Source: Caballeronia zhejiangensis (GTDB taxonomy: Bacteria; Pseudomonadota; Gammaproteobacteria; Burkholderiales; Burkholderiaceae). Taken from it: DNA of 64,000 nt. Shown here piece by piece: positions 54,049 through 64,000 of the stretch. A model generated the notes under the pieces. That model was not told the origin of the DNA. It did not search any database and saw only the letters and a program-made list of their open reading frames with translations. The first letter of the stretch is position 1; every line of letters begins with the position of its first letter. A program made the translations under genes and the position numbers. Where the stretch lies: assembly GCF_000698575.1 (NCBI RefSeq), contig NZ_JFHD01000012.1, positions 1 to 64,000 of the forward strand, written 5' to 3'.

Positions 54049-54804
54049 ATGGAGCGAACAGAAAAAGCACTCGCCAAGGTCCCAGAACTGACCCTGGCGT
54101 TCTGGATCATCAAGATAGCGGCGACGACGCTCGGCGAAACCGGCGGCGACGCACTCTCGATGTCGATGAACCTCGGCTATCTGGTGAGCACGTTCATCTT
54201 CGCGGCCGTGTTCGTCGTCGCGGTGATTGCGCAAGTCAAAGCGGAGCGATTCCAGCCCGCGCTCTACTGGATCACGATCATCGCGACGACGACCGTCGGC
54301 ACCACGCTCGCCGACTTCGCGGACCGCTCGGTCGGCATCGGCTATGCAGGCGGAAGCGCGATCTTGCTTGCGTTGCTGATCGCATCGCTCGCGGTGTGGC
54401 ATCGTGCGATGGGATCGGTCTCGGTATCGACGATCGCATCGCCGAAAGCGGAAGCCTTCTACTGGGTCACGATCATGTTCTCGCAGACCCTCGGCACCGC
54501 GCTCGGCGACTGGACCGCCGACACCGCGGGCTTCGGCTACACGGGCGCCGCGACGATCTTCGGCGGCGCGCTGTTGCTAATCGTGCTCGCGTATCGCTTC
54601 ACGAACGTTTCGCGCACCCTGCTGTTCTGGAGCGCGTTCATCCTGACGCGGCCGCTCGGCGCCGTAGTCGGCGATTTTCTCGACAAGCCGGTCGCGAACG
54701 GCGGTCTCGCGATGAGCCGCTACGGCGCGTCGATCGCGCTCGCGATGTTCATCGTCGTGTGCGGATTTCTCTTCAAGCAGCGGCCCGCGCGCGTCGCGCA
54801 TTGA
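54049..54804 (+). CDS. COG4705-type multi-pass membrane protein
   Basis: 251 residues with eight hydrophobic segments and four copies of a recurring motif: KIAATTLGETGGDALS, TIIATTTVGTTLADF, TIMFSQTLGTALGDWTADT and FILTRPLGAVVGDFLDKP. The family is annotated as uncharacterised membrane-anchored protein. The repeated T-x-G-x3-GD pattern suggests internal duplication and perhaps ion or metal handling. ATG 54049 has GAGA ahead; ATG 54037 is the alternative. Followed by a shared terminator. Confidence 0.8.
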   Translation: MERTEKALAKVPELTLAFWIIKIAATTLGETGGDALSMSMNLGYLVSTFIFAAVFVVAVIAQVKAERFQPALYWITIIATTTVGTTLADFADRSVGIGYAGGSAILLALLIASLAVWHRAMGSVSVSTIASPKAEAFYWVTIMFSQTLGTALGDWTADTAGFGYTGAATIFGGALLLIVLAYRFTNVSRTLLFWSAFILTRPLGAVVGDFLDKPVANGGLAMSRYGASIALAMFIVVCGFLFKQRPARVAH

Positions 54805-54823
54805 AGCGCGTTGCAAGAAGAAA

Positions 54824-54845
54824 CGGCGGCCCCGAAGGACCGCCG
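54824..54845. terminator. Bidirectional terminator between membrane gene and katG
   Basis: cggcggccc, loop cgaa, ggaccgccg. On the minus strand it is a 9-bp stem with one G-U pair closed by a UUCG tetraloop and followed by TTTCTTCTT, a good terminator for katG. Confidence 0.75.
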
Positions 54846-54876
54846 CGTTGCCTGCAGATTCTACCAGCCTGGCCGC

Positions 54877-57603
<2,727 letters not shown>

Positions 57604-57895
57604 AGAAAAGCTCCGCTCGTCCTGGGTGCGCGAGAGGAGATGCCTTCCGGTGGTTTCGTCGAACTAACGATATGGCATGTCCCTGAGCCTGCTCCGGGAT
57701 GCACATTCATATAAATACAGGCTTGCGTATGTCGTCGCTGGCGAGTGCGTGCTGCGTTACGACAACGAGCGAGGCAAAGGCGATCACCGTCACTTCGCGA
57801 ACGTCGAGACACTTTATGAATTTACGTCGGTCGAGCAGTTATGCGCCGACTTCTTCACGAATGTGCAAGTCTGGAACAGATGGAGCTCAAGATGA
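57604..57895 (+). pseudogene. tumE: TumE-family toxin gene with frameshift and missing start
   Basis: TumE proteins are RNase-like toxins paired with TumA. The 3-prime frame gives YKYRLAYVVAGECVLRYDNE, then RGKGDHRHFANVETLYEFTS, the family core. The usual N-terminus is found just upstream in another frame: KAPLVLGAREEMPSGGFVEL, then TIWHVPEPAPG. The two frames differ by one base around 57700-57713, and at the expected start the codon reads AGA instead of ATG. The ATG at 57677 would give a 72-residue fragment only. The toxin is therefore probably inactive, while its coupling to tumA (ATGA overlap) is kept. Confidence 0.7.
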
Positions 57896-58371
57896 TGAAG
57901 ACCGTCACGATCGGCATCGCGTCGCTGGAAGAGTTCAGCGAGCGCGTTCTTGCCACGGTCAAGAGCGGCAAGTTCCCAGGAAGGTTCTTCTCCTACGCCA
58001 CGCCCGAACTCCTCTTCCGCACCTTCACCACGCCCCGCTGGCAAATCATCCGTGCGATGACCGGCGCCGGCCCGATGTCGATCCGCGAGCTGTCGCGCCG
58101 GCTCGAACGCGACGTGAAAGGCGTGCATCGCGACGTGCAAGCGCTTCTCGAAGCCGGCTTGCTGGAACACGACGAGCACGGCGCCATCGTGTTTCCGTAC
58201 GACACCGTGCGCGTCAACTTCACCTTGAAAGCGGCCGATCTCGCGCCGCCCGCCGCGCAGCGCAAATCCGCCGGCACCGCCATCGGCGAAGATTGCGCAC
58301 CGTCGCCGCACAGCCCGCGTCGGCGAGCGGCGCCACGAAAGCGCGAGCCGCGTCCGGCGGGAAACCGCTGA
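57892..58371 (+). CDS. tumA: TumA-like HTH antitoxin with extended basic tail
   Basis: 159 residues. A winged-helix DNA-binding domain of the HVO_A0114 type: FTTPRWQIIRAMTGAGPMSI, RELSRRLERDVKGVHRDVQA, LLEAGLLEHDE and PYDTVRVNFTLKAA. ATG 57892 overlaps the TumE stop as ATGA. The family usually ends soon after FTLKAA; here about 45 extra residues rich in Pro, Arg and Ala follow, perhaps from loss of the normal stop. It should bind its own promoter and neutralise TumE, but the toxin gene next to it is broken. Confidence 0.72.
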   Translation: MMKTVTIGIASLEEFSERVLATVKSGKFPGRFFSYATPELLFRTFTTPRWQIIRAMTGAGPMSIRELSRRLERDVKGVHRDVQALLEAGLLEHDEHGAIVFPYDTVRVNFTLKAADLAPPAAQRKSAGTAIGEDCAPSPHSPRRRAAPRKREPRPAGNR

Positions 58372-58381
58372 ACAGCGGAAT

Positions 58382-58915
58382 TCAGCTCCAGTCGTCCATG
58401 TCGTGCTTGATCGTGTGGCGATTCGCGATGAGTTCCTCCACGCTCGGCTCGTTGCTCATGGCGCGCTGAATGGCGAGCTTGGTCGCTTCGTAATTCGTGC
58501 GGTACATGTCCTTCTTGTCGATGTTCGCGTCCGTCGCGCAACGCGGATCGATCCACACCAGACTGATGATGCACAAATCGTTCGCCTGATCCTTCGGCAG
58601 GATGCCTTCTATCAGGCAATCGACGACCGCATCGGCGGTTGCCGACTGCACCACGCCGCCGAACAGATCGATGTTCGCCATGTCCTTCAGCGTCACTTTC
58701 GGCACGATCATCGTCGCCGGGCGCACCATCTGATTGCACGCGCGTATCGCGAACATCGCGGTGTGTCCTTTCGATTGCGCCATCATGTTGGCGAACGCGT
58801 GGCCGACCGGCCCGTCGACGCGGCCGATGAGAATTTCGGGCATCGCGTCGGTCGCTTGTCCCGGCGCCGCCAGCACGGTTGCTTCGCCTGCGCGGAAGGT
58901 CAGATCCAGACTCAT
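58382..58915 (-). CDS. Formaldehyde-activating enzyme homologue without catalytic His
   Basis: 177 residues. Fae condenses formaldehyde with tetrahydromethanopterin. The fold is recognisable from GRVDGPVGHAFANMMAQSKGHT, then PATMIVPKVTLKDM, EGILPKDQANDL and NYEATKLAIQRAM. In true Fae the catalytic histidine sits in an AHIDLIIG-type strand near residue 17; the aligned stretch here is AMPEILIG, with methionine at residue 25. No tetrahydromethanopterin genes are nearby. It is probably a Fae-like protein with a different role, perhaps binding a pterin or another aldehyde adduct. ATG 58915 has GAAAGGAGAGTG upstream. Confidence 0.82.
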   Translation of the reverse strand: MSLDLTFRAGEATVLAAPGQATDAMPEILIGRVDGPVGHAFANMMAQSKGHTAMFAIRACNQMVRPATMIVPKVTLKDMANIDLFGGVVQSATADAVVDCLIEGILPKDQANDLCIISLVWIDPRCATDANIDKKDMYRTNYEATKLAIQRAMSNEPSVEELIANRHTIKHDMDDWS

Positions 58916-59231
58916 GAGCACTCTCCTTTCAGGGCTGAACGATGGTTCGATAGTCCGAAGGAAGAACCGTTTGCAAGGACGATGCCATCCGCGTGATGCA
59001 CGGCGCGCCGGCAATCCAGGCAACGAGGCGGCGAACAGTCTGCGCCCGCCGCGTGACACACTGTGCGGGACGGCGTTTTCCCTGTCCTCCCTGTTTCGGG
59101 TGGGGGTGCGGTTCGTCACGCGCACTTAACGTGGCGACGTGCAGCTTGCACTCCGCGCGAGCGCGCGCGGCGAAACCTACAACGCACCCCGCGGCCCGAA
59201 CGGGCGCCGCATTTTTGAGCCGATCCGACCC
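58916..59231. other. Divergent intergenic region, Fae-like gene and MFS gene
   Basis: No gene recognised. GC-rich hairpins occur at 59150-59215 in front of the MFS start. Promoters of both flanking genes are expected here. Confidence 0.45.
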
Positions 59232-60524
59232 ATGAACTCACTCGACGGTTACAGGCCACGCGCGGCGTGGTTGACGACGCTGATGCTGACGGCGCTTGCC
59301 CTCATCAATTTCCTCGACAAGATCGTGCTCGGCATGGTGGCCGTGCCGCTGATGCGCGATCTGAACCTGTCGCCGGCGCAATTCGGCGTCGTCGCGGGAA
59401 GCTTCTTCTGGCTGTTCGCCGTATCGACGGTGCTGGTCGGCTTTCTGTCGAACCGCATCCAGACCCGCTGGCTGCTGCTCGCGATGGGCGTCATGTGGGC
59501 CGTGCTGCAGATTCCGCAGGCGCTCTTCAGCAGCATGGCCGCGTTTCTCCTGAGCCGCATGGTGCTCGGCGCGGCGGAAGGCCCGTTCTATCCCGTTTCC
59601 GTACACGCGCTCTACAAATGGTTTCCCGACGAAAAGCGCAACATGCCGGTCGCCTTGCTCAATCAGGGCGCGATGGTCGGCCTGCTGCTCGCGGGCCTGC
59701 TCATTCCGGTGATCACGCATCACTGGGGCTGGCGCATGAACTTCATCCTGCTCGGCATCGTCGGCGCGTTGTGGAGCGTCGTGTGGCTGTTCGTCGGACG
59801 CGAGGGCAATCTTGCGCGGCGTCCGCGCGGCAACGCCAGTGCCGACGCCGCGCCTCAGAAAGTGCCGTATCGCAAGCTCCTGAGCAATCCGACCGTCCTC
59901 AGCGTGTTCATGCTCGGTTTCGCCGCTTACTGGATGCTCGGCGCCAACACGACCTGGCTGATGAGTTACCTCGAAAAAGCGCTCGGCTTCTCCGGCATCG
60001 CGTCCGGACGCTGCTTCGCGCTCGTGATCGCCACCGCGGCGCCGTTCAGCCTCGGGCTCAGTTGGCTGTCGCAGCGCATGCTCGCTCGCGGGGCGTCGTC
60101 TCGCAGCGCACGCGTGCGTTTGCTGTGCGCCGCGTTCGCGATATCCGCGTGCCTTTTCTTCGCGCTGATGCTGCCGGGCCTCAGCTCCGCGCAGAAGGTC
60201 GCCGTGTTCGCGGTGGCCGGCGCGCTGCCGGCCGTGTGTTTCGCGCTCGCGCCCGCCGTGCTGTCGGAAGTCGTGCCGGATGCGCAGCGCGGCGCGCTCA
60301 TCGGCATCCACACCGCGCTCGCGAGCACGGGCGCGGCGATCGCGCCGATGGTCATCGGCCGCATCGTGCAGGCGCACGGCAGCACGAGTGCCCACGCCTA
60401 CGAACTGGGCTTCGCGACGACCGCCGCCATGCTGATCGTCGCCACGCTCATCGCGCTGCGCTGGATGCATCCGGATCGCGCGCCGCGCGCTTCGACCGAG
60501 CCGGTCGCGACGAGCGCCGCCTGA
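59232..60524 (+). CDS. MFS transporter (ACS-type anion:cation symporter-like)
   Basis: A 430-residue, 12-helix major facilitator. INFLDKIVLGMVAVPLMRDL in helix 1, GFLSNRIQTRWLL after helix 2 and FYPVSVHALYKWFPDEKRN in helix 5 resemble the hexuronate/phthalate transporter branch. ATG 59232 gives the standard MNSLDGY start. It converges with the GntR gene. Together with the TauD-type dioxygenase and aldehyde dehydrogenase beyond, it probably imports the substrate of that pathway. Confidence 0.85.
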   Translation: MNSLDGYRPRAAWLTTLMLTALALINFLDKIVLGMVAVPLMRDLNLSPAQFGVVAGSFFWLFAVSTVLVGFLSNRIQTRWLLLAMGVMWAVLQIPQALFSSMAAFLLSRMVLGAAEGPFYPVSVHALYKWFPDEKRNMPVALLNQGAMVGLLLAGLLIPVITHHWGWRMNFILLGIVGALWSVVWLFVGREGNLARRPRGNASADAAPQKVPYRKLLSNPTVLSVFMLGFAAYWMLGANTTWLMSYLEKALGFSGIASGRCFALVIATAAPFSLGLSWLSQRMLARGASSRSARVRLLCAAFAISACLFFALMLPGLSSAQKVAVFAVAGALPAVCFALAPAVLSEVVPDAQRGALIGIHTALASTGAAIAPMVIGRIVQAHGSTSAHAYELGFATTAAMLIVATLIALRWMHPDRAPRASTEPVATSAA

Positions 60525-60530
60525 GCGCGG

Positions 60531-61241
60531 CTAGCGCGACACCTTCGCCTTGTACGCGAAGCGGTCGCCGCGAAACAGCAGTTCGGCGCAGCACAGCGCC
60601 TTGCCCTGAATGTCGAAAGGCGTGCACCGGACGCGCAGAAGCGGCGCGCCCGGATCCACCTTCAGCCGCCGCGCGTGCTCTTTCGTGGCGGCGATCGCGG
60701 CGCTCTCGGTTTCCAAATGCTTCAGCCGATAACCGAGGCGTTCTTCGAGAATGCTCGTGACGTCGTTCGTTTCGAGGTCTTCGGCGACGAGTGCGTCCAT
60801 GAGCGCCGGGTCGGCCATCACCATGAACATGGCGACGGGCGCGGCGTCCCACAGACGCAAGGTCGTCGCGCAGACGAGCGTGTCGCCTTCGCTTAAGCCG
60901 AGCGCTTCCATCGCGAACGGCGGCGGCGTGATCGTCCGCACCGACAGCAGTTCGCCGTTGGCCGTCTGGCCGCGCTTGCGCGCCGCTTCGTAGAAACCGG
61001 TCAGTTGTCCGAGATCCGAGCGCTCCGACGGACGCGTGACGAAACTTCCCTTCCCGTTGATCTTCTCGATCAACCCGCTCGCATGCAGCCCGGCGAGCGC
61101 CTGCCGGATCGTGATGCGGCTCGCGCCATATTGTTCGACGAGTTCCGCTTCCGACGGCAGCTTGACGCCCGGCGCGAGATCGTTGGCGATGATCTGCTGC
61201 CGCAACGCTTCTTCGATCTGCCTGAAACGAGTTTGTGTCAT
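60531..61241 (-). CDS. GntR-family regulator with UTRA domain
   Basis: A 236-residue HutC-type repressor. N-terminal winged helix (RFRQIEEALRQQIIANDLAPGVKLPSEAELVEQYGASR) and C-terminal UTRA effector domain (FAMEALGLSEGDTLVCATTL, AHARRLKVDPGAPLLRVRC). It is divergent from the dioxygenase gene, with two palindromes in the 171-base gap, so it likely represses that operon and itself and is released by the imported compound. Confidence 0.9.
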   Translation of the reverse strand: MTQTRFRQIEEALRQQIIANDLAPGVKLPSEAELVEQYGASRITIRQALAGLHASGLIEKINGKGSFVTRPSERSDLGQLTGFYEAARKRGQTANGELLSVRTITPPPFAMEALGLSEGDTLVCATTLRLWDAAPVAMFMVMADPALMDALVAEDLETNDVTSILEERLGYRLKHLETESAAIAATKEHARRLKVDPGAPLLRVRCTPFDIQGKALCCAELLFRGDRFAYKAKVSR

Positions 61242-61290
61242 GGCGCCCTTTTATCTTGTCCGGTGGATCGAAACACTGACGGCGATTGTA

Positions 61291-61340
61291 GCTGTCATGA
61301 CAGGCTACGGGTTTTAACCGGTACACCTGTTATGACAGGT
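61291..61340. promoter_or_regulatory. Two palindromic GntR operators
   Basis: Site 1 ctgtcatgacag (61292-61303) is a perfect palindrome. Site 2 acctgttatgacaggt (61325-61340) has perfect 6-base arms around tatg. Both share the half-site CTGT..GACAG and their centres are 35 bases apart. They lie between the divergent regulator and dioxygenase starts, the expected place for an autoregulatory operator. Confidence 0.75.
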
Positions 61341-61412
61341 TGTGCGACCATGCTCGCGAGCATCGCGGCTCGGGCGCCTTTTTTGGCGACGCCGCATCAA
61401 CGGGAGATCGAC

Positions 61413-62321
61413 ATGCAGCAAGCCGGTTCGACCATCGAAGCACGCACTTCCGATTCGGCTCCAGGCGAAATCTGGCCGTTCACCGTCACGCTGGCCACGC
61501 CCGCGATCGGCGCTTACGTGAGCGACATCGACCTGCGCCAGCCGCTCGACGAGCCGACGTATCTCGCGCTGCGCCGCGCGCTGATCCGCTACAAGGTGCT
61601 GTTCTTCCGCGATCAGGACATTACGCCCGCGCAGCACGTCGCGCTCGGGCAGCGGTTCGGCAAGCTGGAAGTGCATCCCGTCATCGCGCATCATCCCGAT
61701 CATCCGGAGCTCGTCGTCTTCGACAAGTCCGACAAGAAGCGCGGCCGCGAAAACATCTATCACAGCGATGTTTCGTGGCGCGAAGTGCCGTCGATGGGCT
61801 CGATCCTGCGTTGCGCCGAATGTCCGCCAACCGGCGGCGACACCATCTGGGTGAACATGGCGCTCGCCTACGAGAACCTGCCCGCCGAAGTCAAAGCGCG
61901 TCTCGAGGGCCTCATCGCCGTGCACGATCTGATGCCGCTCTTCGGCTCGATGCTGCCGCCCGAACAGCGCATCACCGTGCGCGCGCAAAACCCGGCCGTC
62001 ACGCATCCGGTGGTCCGCACGCATCCCGAATCCGGCGAGAAGCTGCTCTTCGTCAACGAGGCATTCACGACGCATTTCTCCAACTACGCGGAGATCGCGG
62101 GCTATCGCTTCGGCTTCGATCTCAAGCTGGCCGAAATGGACCTCCTTCAGTATCTGTTCCGGCAAGCGGCCGCGCCGGAATATCAAGTGCGCCTGAAATG
62201 GGAGCCGCACACGATCGCCTTCTGGGACAACCGCGCCACGCAGCACTATGCCGTTCAGGACTACTATCCCGCCGTGCGCCGCATGATGCGCGCGACGATC
62301 ATCGGTGAGCGCCCGGTCTGA
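61413..62321 (+). CDS. TauD/TfdA-family Fe(II)/2-oxoglutarate dioxygenase
   Basis: 302 residues. The 2-His-1-carboxylate site is visible: HSDVSW supplies His and Asp, and ATQHYAVQDY the distal His; the 2-oxoglutarate-binding arginine lies in the RRMMRATI segment. GGDTIWVNMALAYENLP is family typical. ATG 61413 has GGGAG ahead; the frame from 61005 is not needed. Substrates in this family include taurine, other sulfonates, 2,4-D and alkyl sulfates. Hydroxylation would release an aldehyde, which the next gene's dehydrogenase could oxidise. Confidence 0.9.
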   Translation: MQQAGSTIEARTSDSAPGEIWPFTVTLATPAIGAYVSDIDLRQPLDEPTYLALRRALIRYKVLFFRDQDITPAQHVALGQRFGKLEVHPVIAHHPDHPELVVFDKSDKKRGRENIYHSDVSWREVPSMGSILRCAECPPTGGDTIWVNMALAYENLPAEVKARLEGLIAVHDLMPLFGSMLPPEQRITVRAQNPAVTHPVVRTHPESGEKLLFVNEAFTTHFSNYAEIAGYRFGFDLKLAEMDLLQYLFRQAAAPEYQVRLKWEPHTIAFWDNRATQHYAVQDYYPAVRRMMRATIIGERPV

Positions 62322-62347
62322 GCGCGTCATCACGCAATGGAGAAACC

Positions 62348-63775
62348 GTGAAAGAGTTGAACAAGTTCTATATCGGCGGACGTTGGGTCGAGCCGGCCGC
62401 CGGCGCGCATTTCGCCGACATCGTCAATCCCGCGACGGAAGACGTCATCGGCCGCGTGGCGATGGGCACGAGCGCCGACGTCGACGCCGCGGTCGCAGCG
62501 GCGCGCGCCGCGTTTCCCGCGTGGTCGCGCACGAGCGTCGCGACGCGCGCGGCGTTGCTGAGCCGCGTCATGACGCTGTACAAGGAACGCATGGGCGCGC
62601 TCGCCGACGCGATCACCACGGAAATGGGCGCGCCCGCATGGCTCGCGCGCGAGAAGCAGGCGCCCGCCGGACTCGGCCAGTTTCACGGCACGCTGACCGC
62701 GCTGCAGGACTTCCCGTTCGTCGCCACGCGCGGACGCACGCAGATCGTGCGCGAGGCGATCGGCGTGGCGGCGCTCATCACGCCGTGGAACTGGCCGCTC
62801 AATCAGATCGCGGCGAAAGTCGCGCCCGCGCTTGCGGCGGGCTGCACCATCGTGTTGAAGCCATCGGAAATCACGCCGCTCGACGCCGAGCTTTTCGCGC
62901 AGATTCTCCACGACGCGGGCGTGCCAGCCGGCGTGTTCAACATGATTTACGGCGATGGCGCCGACATCGGCGGGGCGCTCGCGAGCCATCGCGGTGTCGA
63001 TATGGTGTCGATCACCGGATCGACGCGCGCGGGTGTCGATGTCGCGATGAAAGCGGCGCCGACCGTGAAGCGCGTCACGCAGGAGCTGGGCGGCAAGTCG
63101 CCGAACCTGATCCTCGACGACGCCGATCTGAAGAGCGCCGTATCGAACGGCGTGATCTTCTGCATGCTCAACTCCGGCCAGACGTGCATCGCGCCGACGC
63201 GCATGCTGATGCCGAAGCGTCTGCACGACCACGCCGTTGCAATCGCTGCCGCGACCGCGAACGCGCTGACGGTCGGCGATCCGGCGCATCCCGATACCAA
63301 ACTCGGCCCGATCTCGAATCGGCGTCAGTACGAGCGCGTACAGCAGATGATCCAGCGCGGCATCGACGAAGGCGCGACGCTCGCAGCCGGCGGCCCCGGC
63401 CGGCCCGATACGCTCACGCGCGGCTTCTACGCGCGCCCGACCGTGTTCGCCAACGTGCGCAACGACATGAGCATTGCGCGCGAGGAAATTTTCGGTCCGG
63501 TCGTCGTGATGATTCCGTATTCGAGCGAAGACGAAGCCATCGACATCGCCAACGATACCGACTTCGGTCTCGCCGCCTACGTGTCGTCATCCGACGCGGC
63601 GCGCGCGCGTCGCGTCGCGGATCATCTGCGCGCGGGGGCGGTGATGCTCAACGGCGCGACGCTCGACCTGAACGCGCCTTTCGGCGGCTACAAGACGTCC
63701 GGCAACGGTCGCGAGTTCGGCGAGCACGGTTTGTCCGAGTTCCTCGAAACGAAGTCGATCGCCGGCTGCGCGTAA
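62348..63775 (+). CDS. NAD(P)-dependent aldehyde dehydrogenase
   Basis: 475 residues. Catalytic cysteine in NSGQTCIAPTRM, general-base glutamate in VTQELGGKSPNL, the NAD-binding SITGSTRAGVDV and the C-terminal FGGYKTSGNGREFGEHGL. The start is GTG 62348 with GGAGA 6 bases ahead, 26 bases after the dioxygenase stop, so it is the second gene of the operon. It probably oxidises the aldehyde released by the dioxygenase; the physiological substrate is unknown. Confidence 0.92.
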   Translation: MKELNKFYIGGRWVEPAAGAHFADIVNPATEDVIGRVAMGTSADVDAAVAAARAAFPAWSRTSVATRAALLSRVMTLYKERMGALADAITTEMGAPAWLAREKQAPAGLGQFHGTLTALQDFPFVATRGRTQIVREAIGVAALITPWNWPLNQIAAKVAPALAAGCTIVLKPSEITPLDAELFAQILHDAGVPAGVFNMIYGDGADIGGALASHRGVDMVSITGSTRAGVDVAMKAAPTVKRVTQELGGKSPNLILDDADLKSAVSNGVIFCMLNSGQTCIAPTRMLMPKRLHDHAVAIAAATANALTVGDPAHPDTKLGPISNRRQYERVQQMIQRGIDEGATLAAGGPGRPDTLTRGFYARPTVFANVRNDMSIAREEIFGPVVVMIPYSSEDEAIDIANDTDFGLAAYVSSSDAARARRVADHLRAGAVMLNGATLDLNAPFGGYKTSGNGREFGEHGLSEFLETKSIAGCA

Positions 63776-63781
63776 TGCAAA

Positions 63782-63812
63782 CGCCCCGCGTCGGCGCAAA
63801 CCGGCGCGGGGC
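63782..63812. terminator. Hairpin between aldehyde dehydrogenase and BON gene
   Basis: cgccccgcg and cgcggggcg form a perfect 9-bp stem around a 13-base loop directly after the stop codon of the dehydrogenase gene. It has no T-run, is probably bidirectional, and serves the convergent genes. Confidence 0.55.
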
Positions 63813-63835
63813 GACGAAGGAACGTTCAAGCGCTA

Positions 63836-64000
63836 TCAGAACGTCGAGAGCGTCAGCGTGTTGCGCACCGTTTTCACGCCCGGCACGCCCTGCGCCACGC
63901 GCGTCGCCTGCTCGATCTGCGCGACTTCGGGAACCCAGCCTTCGAGCAGCACGTCGCCGTCGGTAGCGCGCACAGTGATGCCGGCCGCGCGCATTCCCTT
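63836..64000 (-). CDS. BON-domain protein, C-terminal part
   Basis: The last 54 residues run off the window edge: GITVRATDGDVLLEGWVPEV, QIEQATRVAQGVPGVKTVRN, TLTLSTF. The GDVLLEGWV...A..V.GV..V.N pattern is the BON fold found in osmotically induced periplasmic lipoproteins such as OsmY. The N-terminus, and so any signal peptide, is outside the window. Confidence 0.8.
   Translation of the reverse strand, partial: KGMRAAGITVRATDGDVLLEGWVPEVAQIEQATRVAQGVPGVKTVRNTLTLSTF

Overview
The window is GC-rich DNA, roughly two thirds G+C, with long open frames on both strands. Its gene families are typical of Burkholderiaceae: quinoprotein glucose dehydrogenase, AroP/TyrB, a trHbN-DUF3034 cluster, a MocR-PaiB pair, and T6SS/Rhs genes. 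I infer a Paraburkholderia/Caballeronia/Burkholderia-type chromosome; the species cannot be read from the sequence.

Layout. 1-3.4 kb: end of a DUF1537 acid-sugar kinase, pdxA2 (D-threonate/D-erythronate type catabolism) and a CoA transferase. 3.6-12.9 kb is the accessory heart of the window, a broken T6SS/Rhs island. vgrG is cut after its gp27-like region and joined in frame to a TOPRIM primase gene, and a TGA stop follows the joint. The primase is itself fused to a tyrosine recombinase. Next come two orphan Rhs-CT cassettes, each preceded by a copy of the same leader repeat. The first has a CT domain, a low-GC candidate immunity gene and an antisense symE-like gene. The second leader copy is split by a complete IS21-family element with a 5-bp target duplication, and its Rhs remnant is followed by a small unknown gene and a PAAR gene.

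13-30.7 kb is ordinary metabolism: a frameshifted LysE exporter, PaiB/MocR, alr, mntP with a Mn2+ riboswitch, a PQQ-repeat lipoprotein, membrane glucose-type dehydrogenase, tyrB-aroP, and a quinate/shikimate-like operon (MHS transporter, Gfo/Idh/MocA oxidoreductase, aroQ). 31-37 kb holds a diguanylate cyclase and a four-gene operon (DUF3034, truncated haemoglobin, cupredoxin-like protein, GGDEF-EAL). 37-50 kb is a signalling block: a BvgS-like hybrid kinase with a LuxR-type regulator, a two-partner-secretion exoprotein fused by a deletion to a glycosyltransferase 3-prime end, two paralogous LuxR-type regulators, and a PAS kinase with FixJ-type regulators.

50-64 kb: MFS exporter, pssA, a cytochrome c, a PEP-mutase-like enzyme, katG, a decayed TumE/TumA toxin-antitoxin pair, a formaldehyde-activating-enzyme homologue lacking the expected catalytic histidine, and a GntR-controlled MFS/TauD/aldehyde dehydrogenase cluster with two visible palindromic operators. 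The window ends inside a BON-domain gene.

The most unusual parts are the layered rearrangements at 3.6-12.9 kb, the tpsA-glycosyltransferase joint near 42.6 kb, and the Fae-like protein at 58.4 kb.
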